Origin: Candidatus Glomeribacter gigasporarum BEG34
Lineage (GTDB): Bacteria; Pseudomonadota; Gammaproteobacteria; Burkholderiales; Burkholderiaceae
Length of the DNA stretch: 49,648 nt
Reading direction: 5' to 3'
NCBI RefSeq assembly: GCF_000227585.1
Contig: NZ_CAFB01000039.1
Location: forward strand, 57,261 to 106,908
How positions within the stretch are numbered: position 1 is the stretch's first letter; each line of letters begins with the position of its first letter. The translations under genes and the position numbers were made by a program. The notes beneath the pieces were generated by a model that worked only from the letters and a program-made list of their open reading frames with translations, was not told where the DNA came from and ran no database searches. Positions 25,637 through 34,981 of this stretch are shown here, piece by piece.

Positions 25637-26728
25637 ATGAACTCCTCAAAATTCTTTAATCGTCTCGAAGCGCCCGCTGAGCAGATTGTCCATTTGGACA
25701 TCCACCGCATTGAGCCGGATCCGAATCAACCTCGCACCCAGTTTTATCCCGTCGATGGCGTGATTGACCCGACGGTGATGCAAGCACTTGAAGAACTGGC
25801 CGATGATATCGATGCAAACTCACTGTTGCAGCCGATCATCGTACAAGAAGCGGGCGACAAATACCGTATCGTGGTGGGTGAGCGGCGCTGGCGCGCGTTT
25901 AAACTGAATCATGAACGCGGGCGCCCCAATTCGAGCGCCATTCCCGCGATTGTTCGACCCGACTTATCCGCAGCCCGATTACGGCTCGCGCAATTGTCCG
26001 AGAACTTGCAACGCAGCGATTTGACCGACCTTGAAGTCGCACAATTTATTCAAAGCGTACTCAAACAATATCCCGAACTGCAAAAGCAAGAACTGGCGCG
26101 GGTATTGAAAAAAAGCAACCAGTACATATCGCGTCTTCTTGCGCTGCTCAATCCGGCATGGTCAGACGTCGTCAACACGGGAATGATTGCGCACGCCTCG
26201 CTGCTTGAGAGCTTTCGGGCGCTGCCGGAACACAAACGGGAAGAATTAAAAGCGCGAGCGCGCCAGGAAGACCGGCCATTGACGATCAGTGATCTGCGCA
26301 GCGCCAAAGAAGCATGGATGCAGGACCCGAACAACGCTATCCATACGCGCCTGACCCCAGAGTTGGCCCATCAGACACAGGCGTTTATTGCCTCTGAAGC
26401 GCCGCGCGACGAATCCTACACACCCAGCGCCGCCCTTCAATCCGTTGCGCCCGTCATCCAGGATACCGGCGGTGAGGCCATCATCCCGTATAGCCCAAAA
26501 GCGATCAATCCGGCCGTTTTCGAAAAGCGCGAGACACGGTTAACCTTACAGCAACTTGAAGCGCTTTTAACGCGCAACGCGCTCCCGAACAAAAAACATC
26601 CCGTGTCACTGATGCTTCCAGCAGAAGAAATAAAACACGCCATTACCCAACTCGGAGGCACGCCTTCAGAAGATGAACGTCAGCTGCCGATGGTTCTGGC
26701 TGAGACGATCAATCGTTTATCTCGTTAA
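25637..26728 (+). CDS. Second ParB/KorB-type DNA-binding protein (orphan)
   Basis: 363 aa. ParB N-terminal nuclease-like fold: IHRIEPDPNQPRTQFYP, LEELADDIDANSLLQPIIVQ, then the CTP-binding box GERRWRAFK (81-89). Central HTH: KQELARVLKKSNQYISRLLA. C-terminal dimerisation or linker region to 363. It follows the nuclease gene by 23 nt. No ParA is adjacent; the parAB at 4163-6300 has its own ParB. It may be a KorB-like regulator or a leftover from a second plasmid. Confidence 0.9.
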   Translation: MNSSKFFNRLEAPAEQIVHLDIHRIEPDPNQPRTQFYPVDGVIDPTVMQALEELADDIDANSLLQPIIVQEAGDKYRIVVGERRWRAFKLNHERGRPNSSAIPAIVRPDLSAARLRLAQLSENLQRSDLTDLEVAQFIQSVLKQYPELQKQELARVLKKSNQYISRLLALLNPAWSDVVNTGMIAHASLLESFRALPEHKREELKARARQEDRPLTISDLRSAKEAWMQDPNNAIHTRLTPELAHQTQAFIASEAPRDESYTPSAALQSVAPVIQDTGGEAIIPYSPKAINPAVFEKRETRLTLQQLEALLTRNALPNKKHPVSLMLPAEEIKHAITQLGGTPSEDERQLPMVLAETINRLSR

Positions 26729-26747
26729 TCGAGAGCGGTTTTCACAT

Positions 26748-27046
26748 CTAACGCGTGTTCACTCTGTAAGCGTCCCCACATTCTCCGCAGCCCAGTTTCA
26801 AGCCTGGCTTTCCCCATACGTTTGTTTTACAGGTTATGCACGTGTATTTCATTCGAGTCGGTTTGCTTGTCAACGCTTCGTCTGGCGCAACAATTCCCGC
26901 CACGGGCATGTCGCGGGCTTGAGCGGCCTCTAAAACGCGCGCGGCGACATGACGCGCAGGAAATCGATCTGCCCAGGAGATTCGAAAATCCTTCGTGAGC
27001 AACTGCTCACATGCGGCCCAAAAAGCGCCGCCTTCGATTGGATAAT
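26748..27046 (-). pseudogene. SprT-like protein, C-terminal zinc-ribbon part, truncated
   Basis: Read leftward: GAFWAACEQLLTKDFRISWA, RHVAARVLEAAQARDMPVAG, then TRMKYTCITCKTNVWGKPGL and LGCGECGDAYRV, a four-Cys zinc ribbon with the WGKPGL motif common at the end of SprT-like metalloprotease-family proteins on plasmids. The N-terminal HExxH part is absent because palindromic element copy 2 (27047) replaces it. An apparent start inside the element at 27164 only makes a chimera. It converges with the ParB gene. Confidence 0.65.
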
Positions 27047-27305
27047 GGAAAGCGTAAGGATTTGTGTGGCATTCACGCGGCGGCCTTGAGGCACTGTGAA
27101 TGCCGTTATCAGCAAGCGTTTCGCCAAAAAGCAGCAGATGCAATGGAGCAAGCGCGGTACTCATTTGCTTTTGCAGGACTAGAACCCTTGATGGAACCCT
27201 TCGATCAACCTTTCAGGGCTGGTAGCCCGAAATGCCCCACGGTATCTATAAATCCAATAACCTCAAGGCCGCCGCGCGAACGCCACACAAATCCTTACGC
27301 TTTCC
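27047..27305 (+). mobile_element. ~260-bp palindrome-ended element, copy 2
   Basis: Same element as 23585-23842, inverted. Arms 27047-27090 and 27262-27305 pair over about 43 bp. A TTG at 27062 opens the same internal ORF (MEQARYSFAFAGLEPLMEPF and onward), here reading rightward to 27343. It interrupts the SprT-like gene, which shows that it can insert. Clear target duplications were not found at either copy. Confidence 0.75.
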
Positions 27306-27420
27306 TATGTGGTAAATGTGCGACATGTTCTGATCATATTTAACTAAAGGTATTTCTATATCAGAAAAAATATTTAAAATGCAATTCATATATTAGAATA
27401 ATGGGCGCAGGAGAAACAAA

Positions 27421-27660
27421 ATGCCAACCTATTCTTGGAAAAATGGGCGGGACGAGGAAGTAAAATCGTCTGTCAATGAACACAAAATCATACTTCCTGC
27501 GCGGATCGCGCCGAGTATTTTGAAGAAAGTATTTGGGAAGCAATCTTTACCCTTTGCGACAAACCCGGATGGTTCTGTGGATAGTGCGGTCTATCTGGAA
27601 TGGCTTCATAAAATATGGGCGGATGGAATAAAAGCATGCGAAGAACCGTCAGTTCTTTAG
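27421..27660 (+). CDS. Small hypothetical protein
   Basis: 79 aa with a strong ribosome-binding site (GCAGGAG, 8 nt before ATG). Begins MPTYSWKNGRDEEVKSSVNE and contains KIILPARIAPSILKKVFGKQ. No family recognised. It may head the rightward operon that includes the LPD7 protein, primase and coupling protein. The upstream 115 bp is AT-rich and may carry the promoter. Confidence 0.6.
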   Translation: MPTYSWKNGRDEEVKSSVNEHKIILPARIAPSILKKVFGKQSLPFATNPDGSVDSAVYLEWLHKIWADGIKACEEPSVL

Positions 27661-27709
27661 TTTCTCTGTTTAGAATAAAAAATTCAATTCTATAGGATGA
27701 TTGCGGGGA

Positions 27710-28957
27710 ATGACTATGACAATCGAAAGAGGAGCGACACAAACGATTTCAACCTCTACCTACAGTCACCCTGCGGCCAATACCGATGAAACCCATCTAT
27801 TCGCCGCCCTTGCAGAATACGAGTACCGCATCGGCCAAACGTTGAAGATGCTGTATGGCGAATATACCTACTTAGGCGATCACGGCAAGGAGGGCGTCCG
27901 TCTTGCATTTCTGCCGAACAGTGGACCGCTTGACCAAATCAGGCGATATTTGAACGCGGGCCACTTACGCGCCCACCTGGAGCGCGACGTCCCTGCTCAG
28001 AAAGACCGCGAAGCCGTGATTGCATTTTTCATGCTCAGCGAAATGGATTCTGCTCAATTTAAAGAAAAAACGCAGAATGAGGCGCTGCCAGAGATAAGTG
28101 AAGAACCACTGAAAGAAGCAGAGGCTAAAAGGCTCAATGCGCGCGAAAACGAAGACAATACGGTTCAGCCAACCCCTGACCAAGAAACGAAGCGCACAAA
28201 CGCACTTACAGGGCCGCAAGAAAACGCATTTGTGCGATTCTCCAATACGGATGACGCTCCTGCCGCGCAGCCAACCATTGCAGCAGCGGCGCAGCACAAT
28301 GCTTCGCAACGCACGAAGTACAGCCCGAAAACGCTCCTAAATGGCCGATTCATTCGGGGAGAAAAAGGCGAATATCACAGGTTAACAGAGGCGCGCGTTG
28401 CACTGGTCGATGAAACGGACAAGATACGTTTCATCGACAAACAGATCGACACCTTTCAAGCTGCAACTGAACTGGCGCACTCGAAGGGCTGGCACGCCAT
28501 CCTTGTCACCGGCACGGAGCAGTTTCGCCGCGAGGCGTGGTATCGGGCCAGCTTGACCGGCTTGAAAGTCGTCGGCTACGAGGCAACAGCAACAGACCTG
28601 GAAAACCTTGCGGCAGCGCAAGAACGACGCGCCATTGACCAAGCAGAAAATACTTCAGCGTATTTAAAAAGCGAATCGCGGGCAGACGCTGAACAACACG
28701 CGCTCAAGTCAGGCGGAGGCATACAACCGCCGAACACCCGGAATGGACACTACGCGGGCAAGATCATCTATGAGACGGATCATCATATCGTGCAGGATAT
28801 TGGCAGGCGAACCTCCGTCGTGCATGACAAGTCGCGCTTTGATGCAGACAAGCTGAAAAAATGGATGACGTGCGGCGCGCATCTGCACGTGCAGTACGAG
28901 AAAGGCAGCGCAACATTCAGCACTCACCAGGAGCGTTCACGCGCGAGAACACACTGA
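27710..28957 (+). CDS. LPD7-domain protein with C-terminal KfrB-like module
   Basis: 415 aa from ATG 27710. The N-terminal ~110 residues are globular (YEYRIGQTLKMLYGEYTYLG), followed by an acidic linker (120-200). An LPD7-like domain follows (about 205-310): RFIRGEKGEYHRLTEARVAL, ATELAHSKGWHAILVTGTEQ, FRREAWYRASLTGLKVVGYE. It ends with a KfrB-like module (28745-28925): GHYAGKIIYETDHHIVQDIG. LPD7 domains usually accompany relaxases and plasmid polyvalent proteins. This is the first of five proteins here with such a tail, next to the primase and coupling protein, which suggests a transfer-linked role. Confidence 0.75.
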   Translation: MTMTIERGATQTISTSTYSHPAANTDETHLFAALAEYEYRIGQTLKMLYGEYTYLGDHGKEGVRLAFLPNSGPLDQIRRYLNAGHLRAHLERDVPAQKDREAVIAFFMLSEMDSAQFKEKTQNEALPEISEEPLKEAEAKRLNARENEDNTVQPTPDQETKRTNALTGPQENAFVRFSNTDDAPAAQPTIAAAAQHNASQRTKYSPKTLLNGRFIRGEKGEYHRLTEARVALVDETDKIRFIDKQIDTFQAATELAHSKGWHAILVTGTEQFRREAWYRASLTGLKVVGYEATATDLENLAAAQERRAIDQAENTSAYLKSESRADAEQHALKSGGGIQPPNTRNGHYAGKIIYETDHHIVQDIGRRTSVVHDKSRFDADKLKKWMTCGAHLHVQYEKGSATFSTHQERSRARTH

Positions 28958-29033
28958 TGCTAATCCATTAGATTATTTAAAATCACTTTCTAAAAGCTAA
29001 AAGAGCAGGGCGCTGTTGATTGGCGTTCGGAAA

Positions 29034-29050
29034 TTTCCAACATTAGAAAT
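29034..29050. promoter_or_regulatory. Operator-like palindrome TTTCCAACATTAGAAAT
   Basis: Near-perfect palindrome 20 bp upstream of the primase ATG (29070). A cleaner copy (TTTCCAACATTGGAAAT) lies upstream of the traB-like gene at 49381. A shared transfer-operon repressor is a reasonable guess. Confidence 0.4.
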
Positions 29051-29069
29051 AGCACCTCAAATTTCTCTT

Positions 29070-30668
29070 ATGGAACGCACCTATCTGTTTGTTCCTTTCA
29101 ATGAAAAAGAGGAAGCAAAAGCGCTTGGGGCGCGATTCGACGCTCAGAGGAAAGCGTGGTACGTTCCCGATCACCTTGACTTATCCTCTTTCAAGCGCTG
29201 GGTCGAGCCGCCTCGCGCACTCACTGAACAAGAAATTCACGACCAGTTTACTCAAGCGTTGGAAGCGGCTGGCCTAGTTGTATCTGGGATCGTTCAAATG
29301 GACGGCCAATGGCACAAAACCACCGTCTCAACCAGCAGAAACACGAAAGCGCTCAAAGGCGCGTACCGTTGCGAAATTGTGGACGGCGCCGCCCGTGGTT
29401 TTATCGCGAACCATGATACCGGCGAGCGTCGTCCGTGGTTTCCAGAAGGGACGATGCTATCCAGCAAGGTCCTTGAGCATCATCGCCAACTGCTCAATGA
29501 AAATCGCCGCCAACGTGAACAGAACGAGCACACGACCCATGAGGACGTGGCAGTGCACATCGGAAAAAAATGGGAAACTTTAGCGCCTGACGACCATCCT
29601 TACCTCAAGCGCAAACAAGTAGAGGCATTTGGACTGCGACGTGAAGGTCATTTACTGGTGACGCCTCTGCGTGATGCAGATGGGAAAATATGGAGTCTAC
29701 AATACATCTCGGACGCAGAAAAAGACAACAAGCGATATGAGAAAAACGGCCGAAAGACTGGACACTTTCACGTGCTTGGCAATTTGAATGCCAGCCAAAC
29801 CATACTCTTTGGTGAAGGCTATGCAACCTGTGCAAGTCTGCATATGGCAACTTCATTGCCCGTGGTGGAAGTCTTTGATGGTGGAAATATCAGTCCAGTG
29901 TTACGTAATCTGGTACCGCGTCTGAATGGGAAGACACTGATCATTTGCGGCGACGATGATGTCATCACCGATAAACGGATATTGAAAACGCTCAATGCAA
30001 CCATTGCCTCTGATGATGCAAAAACCAAGCTTTTATTATCAGAAGTCAGCGCCGATGAAGTGATCATTGATGGAGAAATGCACGCTCTACGCGCAAATCC
30101 TGACTGTTTCCTCCGATTGACCTGCGAGGCGGGCACTGAAGGCGTGCAGCGCATCGTCGGAGAGTTCTCAAATCGTGCAAGCCTTGCAAAAGTACCGGTT
30201 AAGATCCTCAATCTCGGCCGGGAAAAAGCGCTGGCCGCAGCGGCAGAACACCACATCAAAGCGCTCTTTCCAACATTCCAATCACTTGTAGGTTCGCCCA
30301 CGGATTTTAACGACCTCCATGTGCGTGAGGGACTGCCGGTTGTGCGTCGACAGATCAGTTTGGCTCTGTTGATGGAATTATCAGCCCCTAGCACAATGCG
30401 CACGCCTACCGATATCGCACGTGAGGTGATCGGGGAAACCACAGTGGTTAAATACGCCAAAGAGAATGGCCAATACGTCGGCCCTATCATTGGGCAGGCG
30501 GCTTCACAGATCGTGCAGAATGTAGGACGCCAAACGGCAATTATCCACGATTCAAAGCAATTGGACACCGCACCAAAAACAGGACAAACGGTTCGCATCC
30601 AATATATCCATGGTAAAGGTCAAATCTTTGTACAAGAAAAAGCAAGAGATCGATCTATCGAACGTTAA
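29070..30668 (+). CDS. TOPRIM primase-like protein (TraC/DnaG type) with KfrB-like C-terminus
   Basis: 532 aa from ATG 29070; a TTG at 29016 is possible. The N-terminal DUF5710-like segment is RTYLFVPFNEKEEAKALGAR, FDAQRKAWYVP. The primase section has HPYLKRKQVEAFGLRREGHL, VTPLRDADGKIWSLQYI, then the TOPRIM motifs GEGYATCAS (catalytic Glu) and LIICGDDDV. Plasmid primases of this sort prime the transferred strand in the recipient, and IncP TraC is itself exported. A KfrB-like module closes the protein (30468-30645: GQYVGPIIGQAASQIVQNVG). Intact. Confidence 0.85.
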   Translation: MERTYLFVPFNEKEEAKALGARFDAQRKAWYVPDHLDLSSFKRWVEPPRALTEQEIHDQFTQALEAAGLVVSGIVQMDGQWHKTTVSTSRNTKALKGAYRCEIVDGAARGFIANHDTGERRPWFPEGTMLSSKVLEHHRQLLNENRRQREQNEHTTHEDVAVHIGKKWETLAPDDHPYLKRKQVEAFGLRREGHLLVTPLRDADGKIWSLQYISDAEKDNKRYEKNGRKTGHFHVLGNLNASQTILFGEGYATCASLHMATSLPVVEVFDGGNISPVLRNLVPRLNGKTLIICGDDDVITDKRILKTLNATIASDDAKTKLLLSEVSADEVIIDGEMHALRANPDCFLRLTCEAGTEGVQRIVGEFSNRASLAKVPVKILNLGREKALAAAAEHHIKALFPTFQSLVGSPTDFNDLHVREGLPVVRRQISLALLMELSAPSTMRTPTDIAREVIGETTVVKYAKENGQYVGPIIGQAASQIVQNVGRQTAIIHDSKQLDTAPKTGQTVRIQYIHGKGQIFVQEKARDRSIER

Positions 30669-30700
30669 ATTGTTTATTTAATTGAGTTAAGAGAAAAATC

Positions 30701-33235
30701 TTGATACGCGCAGGGCAACGCAATCGTTCGATGCACTTTAGTGCATCCATTCTCATATGCTTCATGCTCTGCCTTGTGGCGTCTTCCTGGACCGCAACAC
30801 AGTATTTTGCGCATGCACTTGGATATCAGGACGGATTAGGCGCGCCGCTCTGGCATATGGGCCCGCGCATCCGAATTTACCATCCGTTTGCCTGGAGCGG
30901 CTGGGCAGTGCAATGGCTCAACGCAAACGGGCTGCTTTCGACCTATGTGACAAGAATGCTGCTGGTTTTATGCACAGGCAGCTTAGCCAGTGTGTTGCTT
31001 GGGTTCTTTCTCTATTACCGGCGCAGCCTGAAAGCTGAAATCCCCGATGACCTTCACGGCTCCGCACAGTGGGCCACGGAACGTGATGTTGAAAGGATGG
31101 GACTGATTTCATATAAGCGCCGAGAAGGCCCTTTCTGGAAACGTCAACACATACACCATAAAGCAAGCGGGCCGTGCATTGGCGCACTGGATACATCGGC
31201 CGGACGCAAAATCATGCGTTCCAGCGATCCCGTGCACTTACTCTGCTTTGCGCCTTCACGCAGCGGTAAAGGTGTCGGTCCCGTCATCACTACTTTATTG
31301 TCTTATCCACATAGCACCGCAACAAATGATATTAAAGGCGAGAACTTTGAGCTGAGCAGCGGATTTCGGCATTCGGCAGGCTCACTCGTGATCCGTTTCG
31401 ACCCGACTTCAGTGGATCAAAAAAGCATGGACGGGACGACTCCGTACAACATTGCCGCACGTTGGAATGTGCTGGACGAACTGCGCATATTCACCGAATA
31501 CGATGTGATGGATGCGCAGAATATTGCGCAGGCCATCGCGGATCCAGACGGCGAAGGCATAGATGACCACTGGGTCAGCACCTCTTACGAACTGCTGGTC
31601 GGCGTTATATTGCATGTCAAATATGATGAGCAAGACAAATCGCTCGCCGGTTGCTCGACGTATCTAGCCGATCCCAGTTTCACCGATCCAGAGCAAATGT
31701 TTAACCGGATGCTGGATGCAGAGCATGACCCTGAAGGCGTGATGGGGTGGAAAGATTCTATGGGCAATCCTACGAAAACACACCCACAGGTCGCGCTCGC
31801 AGCGCGCGCCATGCTGAATAAAGAAGAGAAAGAACGCAATAGCGTTCTATCCACTGCAAAAACAAAGCTCAGTCTGTATACGGAACCGATTGTGGCACGC
31901 AATACCGCTCATTCTGATTTCTGTGTCAACGATCTGATGAATCACGAAAAGCCGGTCAGCCTCTATCTCGTCATTCCGCCTTCGGATAAAGCGCGATTGC
32001 GCCCGCTGATCCGGCTCTTCATCACTTTCCTATTGTTGCGTCTCACCGCCCGCATGTCATTTGAAGAGGGCAAAAGTATTAAAGATTACCGTCATCGCCT
32101 GCTACTGCTGATTGACGAGTTAGCCTCATTAAAAAAGCTTGAACAGTTGCAAGACGGACTGAGTTATATTGCTGGATACGGAATCACGGCCTTTCTATTT
32201 GTACAAGACCGGATTCAGTTACGCGAAGCCTATGGCGATCACGAAACGATGACCGCAGGCTGCCAACTGCGGATTGCCTACGCGCCGAACTCCATCGATA
32301 CTGCCGAAGATATATCCAAAATGACCGGTGTGATGACCGTCAAGCGGCAGAACGTGTCATACAATGGGAATCGCCTGGGTGCCATGCTCGGCCAGATGAG
32401 CATTGCGGAGGAACGGGTCGAGCGGCCGCTGCTCACCGCCGATGAAGCCAGTCGCTTATCGCGGGATGAAATGCTGGTATTTAATACGGGCCATCCTCCG
32501 GTCCGTGCGCGCAAACTCAAATATTTCGAAATTCCTGAATTTTCAAAGCGCGCCAAGAGGCCGAGTCCTAGCCGCATCTCGATCCGCTACATCGACAAAA
32601 AGGGCCGAAGTGCGGGCCCATGGTTCATGGTGGCCTGTGAACGCAATGCGGGCAGCAAGCATTTATCTTTGACGATCAATACCTATTCGGATTTTCCCGC
32701 GGTGCGCCTGGTCGTTAAACAGGCACATATTGAGCATGACACTTTGCTTGAGTTTGAATACATGCTCTGTGATACCACAGGCGCGCCCGTTCATCGAGCG
32801 CTCACGCTTGATGATCTGCACATGACTGCAAGACCTGTTGGAGAGGTGGCGGACTTCAATCCAGAAGAAGCTTTCGAAGTGCACTTCATTGTGAAAGAAA
32901 CGGAACCCTACACACATTTCTCGCAGAAAGGATTTTACCGTGATCGCTCGGTGTTCGAGCAGCAAGCGCGCAAGGCCATACGGGACTTATTCCACACATT
33001 CGAGACTCAAGAAGGCAGACCCACCGAACCGACGATAGAGTGTGCAATGCCCGACCATCGCTATACGGGCAAAGTGCTCCTTCAAACCGATCATTATCTG
33101 GCGCTCCATCGTCTGAACGATAGGGAACAAGTGTCATTGCACCGGAAATTGAAACTGGACAAAAGTGCGCAAGCGGGTCAAGCGATCATCATTCAATATG
33201 CCGGCACGAAAGGAACCGTATTAGGGAGAAAATGA
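30701..33235 (+). CDS. VirD4/TraG-type coupling protein with KfrB-like C-terminal extension
   Basis: 844 aa from TTG 30701; ATG at 30731 is an alternative. Two N-terminal membrane spans (about 14-34, 84-105), then Walker A CFAPSRSGKGVGPVIT (182-197), DIKGENFELSSGFR and Walker B LLLLIDELASLKKLEQLQ. This is the type IV coupling ATPase that brings the relaxase-DNA complex to the mating channel. Typical family members are about 630-700 aa; this one has some 180 extra residues, ending with HRYTGKVLLQTDHYLALHRL, a KfrB-like module. The fused tail is unusual. Confidence 0.9.
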   Translation: MIRAGQRNRSMHFSASILICFMLCLVASSWTATQYFAHALGYQDGLGAPLWHMGPRIRIYHPFAWSGWAVQWLNANGLLSTYVTRMLLVLCTGSLASVLLGFFLYYRRSLKAEIPDDLHGSAQWATERDVERMGLISYKRREGPFWKRQHIHHKASGPCIGALDTSAGRKIMRSSDPVHLLCFAPSRSGKGVGPVITTLLSYPHSTATNDIKGENFELSSGFRHSAGSLVIRFDPTSVDQKSMDGTTPYNIAARWNVLDELRIFTEYDVMDAQNIAQAIADPDGEGIDDHWVSTSYELLVGVILHVKYDEQDKSLAGCSTYLADPSFTDPEQMFNRMLDAEHDPEGVMGWKDSMGNPTKTHPQVALAARAMLNKEEKERNSVLSTAKTKLSLYTEPIVARNTAHSDFCVNDLMNHEKPVSLYLVIPPSDKARLRPLIRLFITFLLLRLTARMSFEEGKSIKDYRHRLLLLIDELASLKKLEQLQDGLSYIAGYGITAFLFVQDRIQLREAYGDHETMTAGCQLRIAYAPNSIDTAEDISKMTGVMTVKRQNVSYNGNRLGAMLGQMSIAEERVERPLLTADEASRLSRDEMLVFNTGHPPVRARKLKYFEIPEFSKRAKRPSPSRISIRYIDKKGRSAGPWFMVACERNAGSKHLSLTINTYSDFPAVRLVVKQAHIEHDTLLEFEYMLCDTTGAPVHRALTLDDLHMTARPVGEVADFNPEEAFEVHFIVKETEPYTHFSQKGFYRDRSVFEQQARKAIRDLFHTFETQEGRPTEPTIECAMPDHRYTGKVLLQTDHYLALHRLNDREQVSLHRKLKLDKSAQAGQAIIIQYAGTKGTVLGRK

Positions 33236-33242
33236 GTCTGTC

Positions 33243-34305
33243 ATGAATTTTGCATATCGAGGTCATGAGATGATGATTCAAAAAAGGAGTGCTCATGATC
33301 GAAATGAAGAAGCACACAACGGACAAAAATATCCAGACAAAATATTTTCAGATGAACGGATAGACCCATTGCTCGCTCAAGTACAGAGCAAAGATGCAGA
33401 GTCGCTGTTAGGCGAATCCGGGCTTTCGGGTTAACTGAAGAAACGGTTGGCGGAGCGGATGCTGGAGGCTGAACTGAATCATCATCTTGCTCAACAGAAT
33501 GCGCAAGGACAGACGGGTAATCACCGCAACGGCAGCAGCGCGAAGACCGTGATCCCGCCTGCGGGTGATGTGCCCCTGGAGATTCCACGCGCCCGGCTTT
33601 CCACTTTTGAGCCTGTGCGTATTGCGAAATATCACAGCGGCGCTTGCCTGGTTCTGATGCGCATGTGATCCGTCTGTACGCTCGCGGGATGAGTGTGCGC
33701 GAGATTCGCGGGCATGGATTGGAACTGTATAAATGGGAAGGCTAGCCCGATCTGATTTCGACGATCACCGATGAAGTGCGGGCGGAAGTGGCGCAAGGCA
33801 GATGCGCCCGCTTGAGGCGATGTATCCCATTGTGTCTCGATGCGCTGCGGCTTCAGATTCGGGATGAAGGGCGCGTGAAAAATAAGGCCGTGTATTCTTG
33901 CGTTGGGGATTCGAGCCGATGGATGCAAGGAAGTGTTGGGGCTTTGGATTGAGCAAACAGCAGGGGCCAAATGCTGGCTGAAAGTCTTCAATGACGCGCA
34001 ATCGGGGCTGAGCCGATATTTTGATGGCCGTCGTGGATGGATTGCATGGCTTCCGGATGCTACCCAACCGTCTATCCAAACACCCAAATTCAAACCTGCA
34101 GTGTCCATTTGTTCCGGAACTCACTGGCCTTTGCCAACTGGAAAGAGCGCAAATCTTTAGCCTCCGCGCTTAAGCCGATTTACCAGGCGGCCAATCCATT
34201 CGCCCTCTTATTCGAGGAACGTTTTACAAACGCAATGAAATAATTTGCTAACCCGGCCTCCCACACAAAATTCCGGACACTACCAAATAAATATCATTAA
34301 TCCAA
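33243..34305 (+). pseudogene. IS256-family transposase remnant with internal deletion
   Basis: IS256-type pieces in several frames: LAERMLEAELNHHLAQQNAQ and GQTGNHRNGSSAKTV (33440-33550), IRLYARGMSVREIRGHG near 33667, ISTITDEVRAEVAQ, LDALRLQIRDEGRVKNKAVY, GIRADGCKEVLGLWIEQTAG, VDGLHGFR-like text with FRNSLAFANWKERKSLASAL, KPIYQAANPF. At PFALLFEERFTNAMK the sequence jumps to the extreme C-terminus, so the last quarter of the catalytic region is deleted. Stops and shifts rule out function. The 3' edge (34243-34305) resembles an IS256 right end. Confidence 0.8.
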
Positions 34306-34306
34306 T

Positions 34307-34981
34307 ATGTTTAAGCGATTTTTACTGCGCTTTGCCATGCTATTTCTGACATTGGAAATCGCACGTGCAGAGAACCTTTCACACCTAATGTTGCAATGCG
34401 CTCCATCTGTACATCCAATCACGCTTGGCGCACTCATCCGCACTGAATCAGGCGGGTATCCGTATGCGTTATCGGATGATGGCCCTCAACATCTGCCTTG
34501 GCAAGCTCGGAAAAACCTGCTTCGCAGCTTCTATCCGAAGACTTTAAAGGAGGCCACCGATATTGCAAAAATGCTGATTCACAACGGCCATTTTGTCGGA
34601 ATCGGTTTAACGCAAGTCAACAGTCAACATCTGTCCCGCCTAGGGCTGACCGTGGAACAATTGCTAGACCCCTGCACCAATCTTCGCGCGGGCGTATGGA
34701 TACTCACACACTTCTATATCAAAGCGCTGAGGCAATATAAGAACCCGCAATCGGCGTTGCTCGCGGCGATTTCCGCTTTCAATACCGGAGACTTCAAATC
34801 TGGATTCGCCAATGGATATGTACAAAAAGTGATGATCAACGCAGGCATCACCGTACCCTTGCTCAACATCACCAAACCGCGCAGGCGATTGACTACACCT
34901 GCTTCCCCCGCACCGTCAGGTCACGTCAATCCGCGTAGACAGTTTCTACAGGCGAAATTTTCAAAACTGGAATTCGAATGA
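34307..34981 (+). CDS. VirB1-like lytic transglycosylase
   Basis: 224 aa. Signal peptide ending ARA (residues 1-21), then an SLT domain: TLGALIRTESGGYPYAL with the catalytic Glu, GIGLTQVNSQHLSRLGL, LLDPCTNLRAGVWIL, LLAAISAFNTGDFKSGFANG. It would open peptidoglycan for the conjugation channel. The C-terminal ~35 residues are basic and proline-rich. Its stop overlaps the start of the methylase-helicase (ATGA). A partial match to the TTTCCAACATTGGAAAT palindrome lies inside it at 34343-34359. Confidence 0.9.
   Translation: MFKRFLLRFAMLFLTLEIARAENLSHLMLQCAPSVHPITLGALIRTESGGYPYALSDDGPQHLPWQARKNLLRSFYPKTLKEATDIAKMLIHNGHFVGIGLTQVNSQHLSRLGLTVEQLLDPCTNLRAGVWILTHFYIKALRQYKNPQSALLAAISAFNTGDFKSGFANGYVQKVMINAGITVPLLNITKPRRRLTTPASPAPSGHVNPRRQFLQAKFSKLEFE

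Noticed and set aside
29819-30598. 259-codon antisense frame inside the primase gene
   Set aside because: Shadow of the TOPRIM-encoding strand; Ser- and Arg-rich composition without domain.
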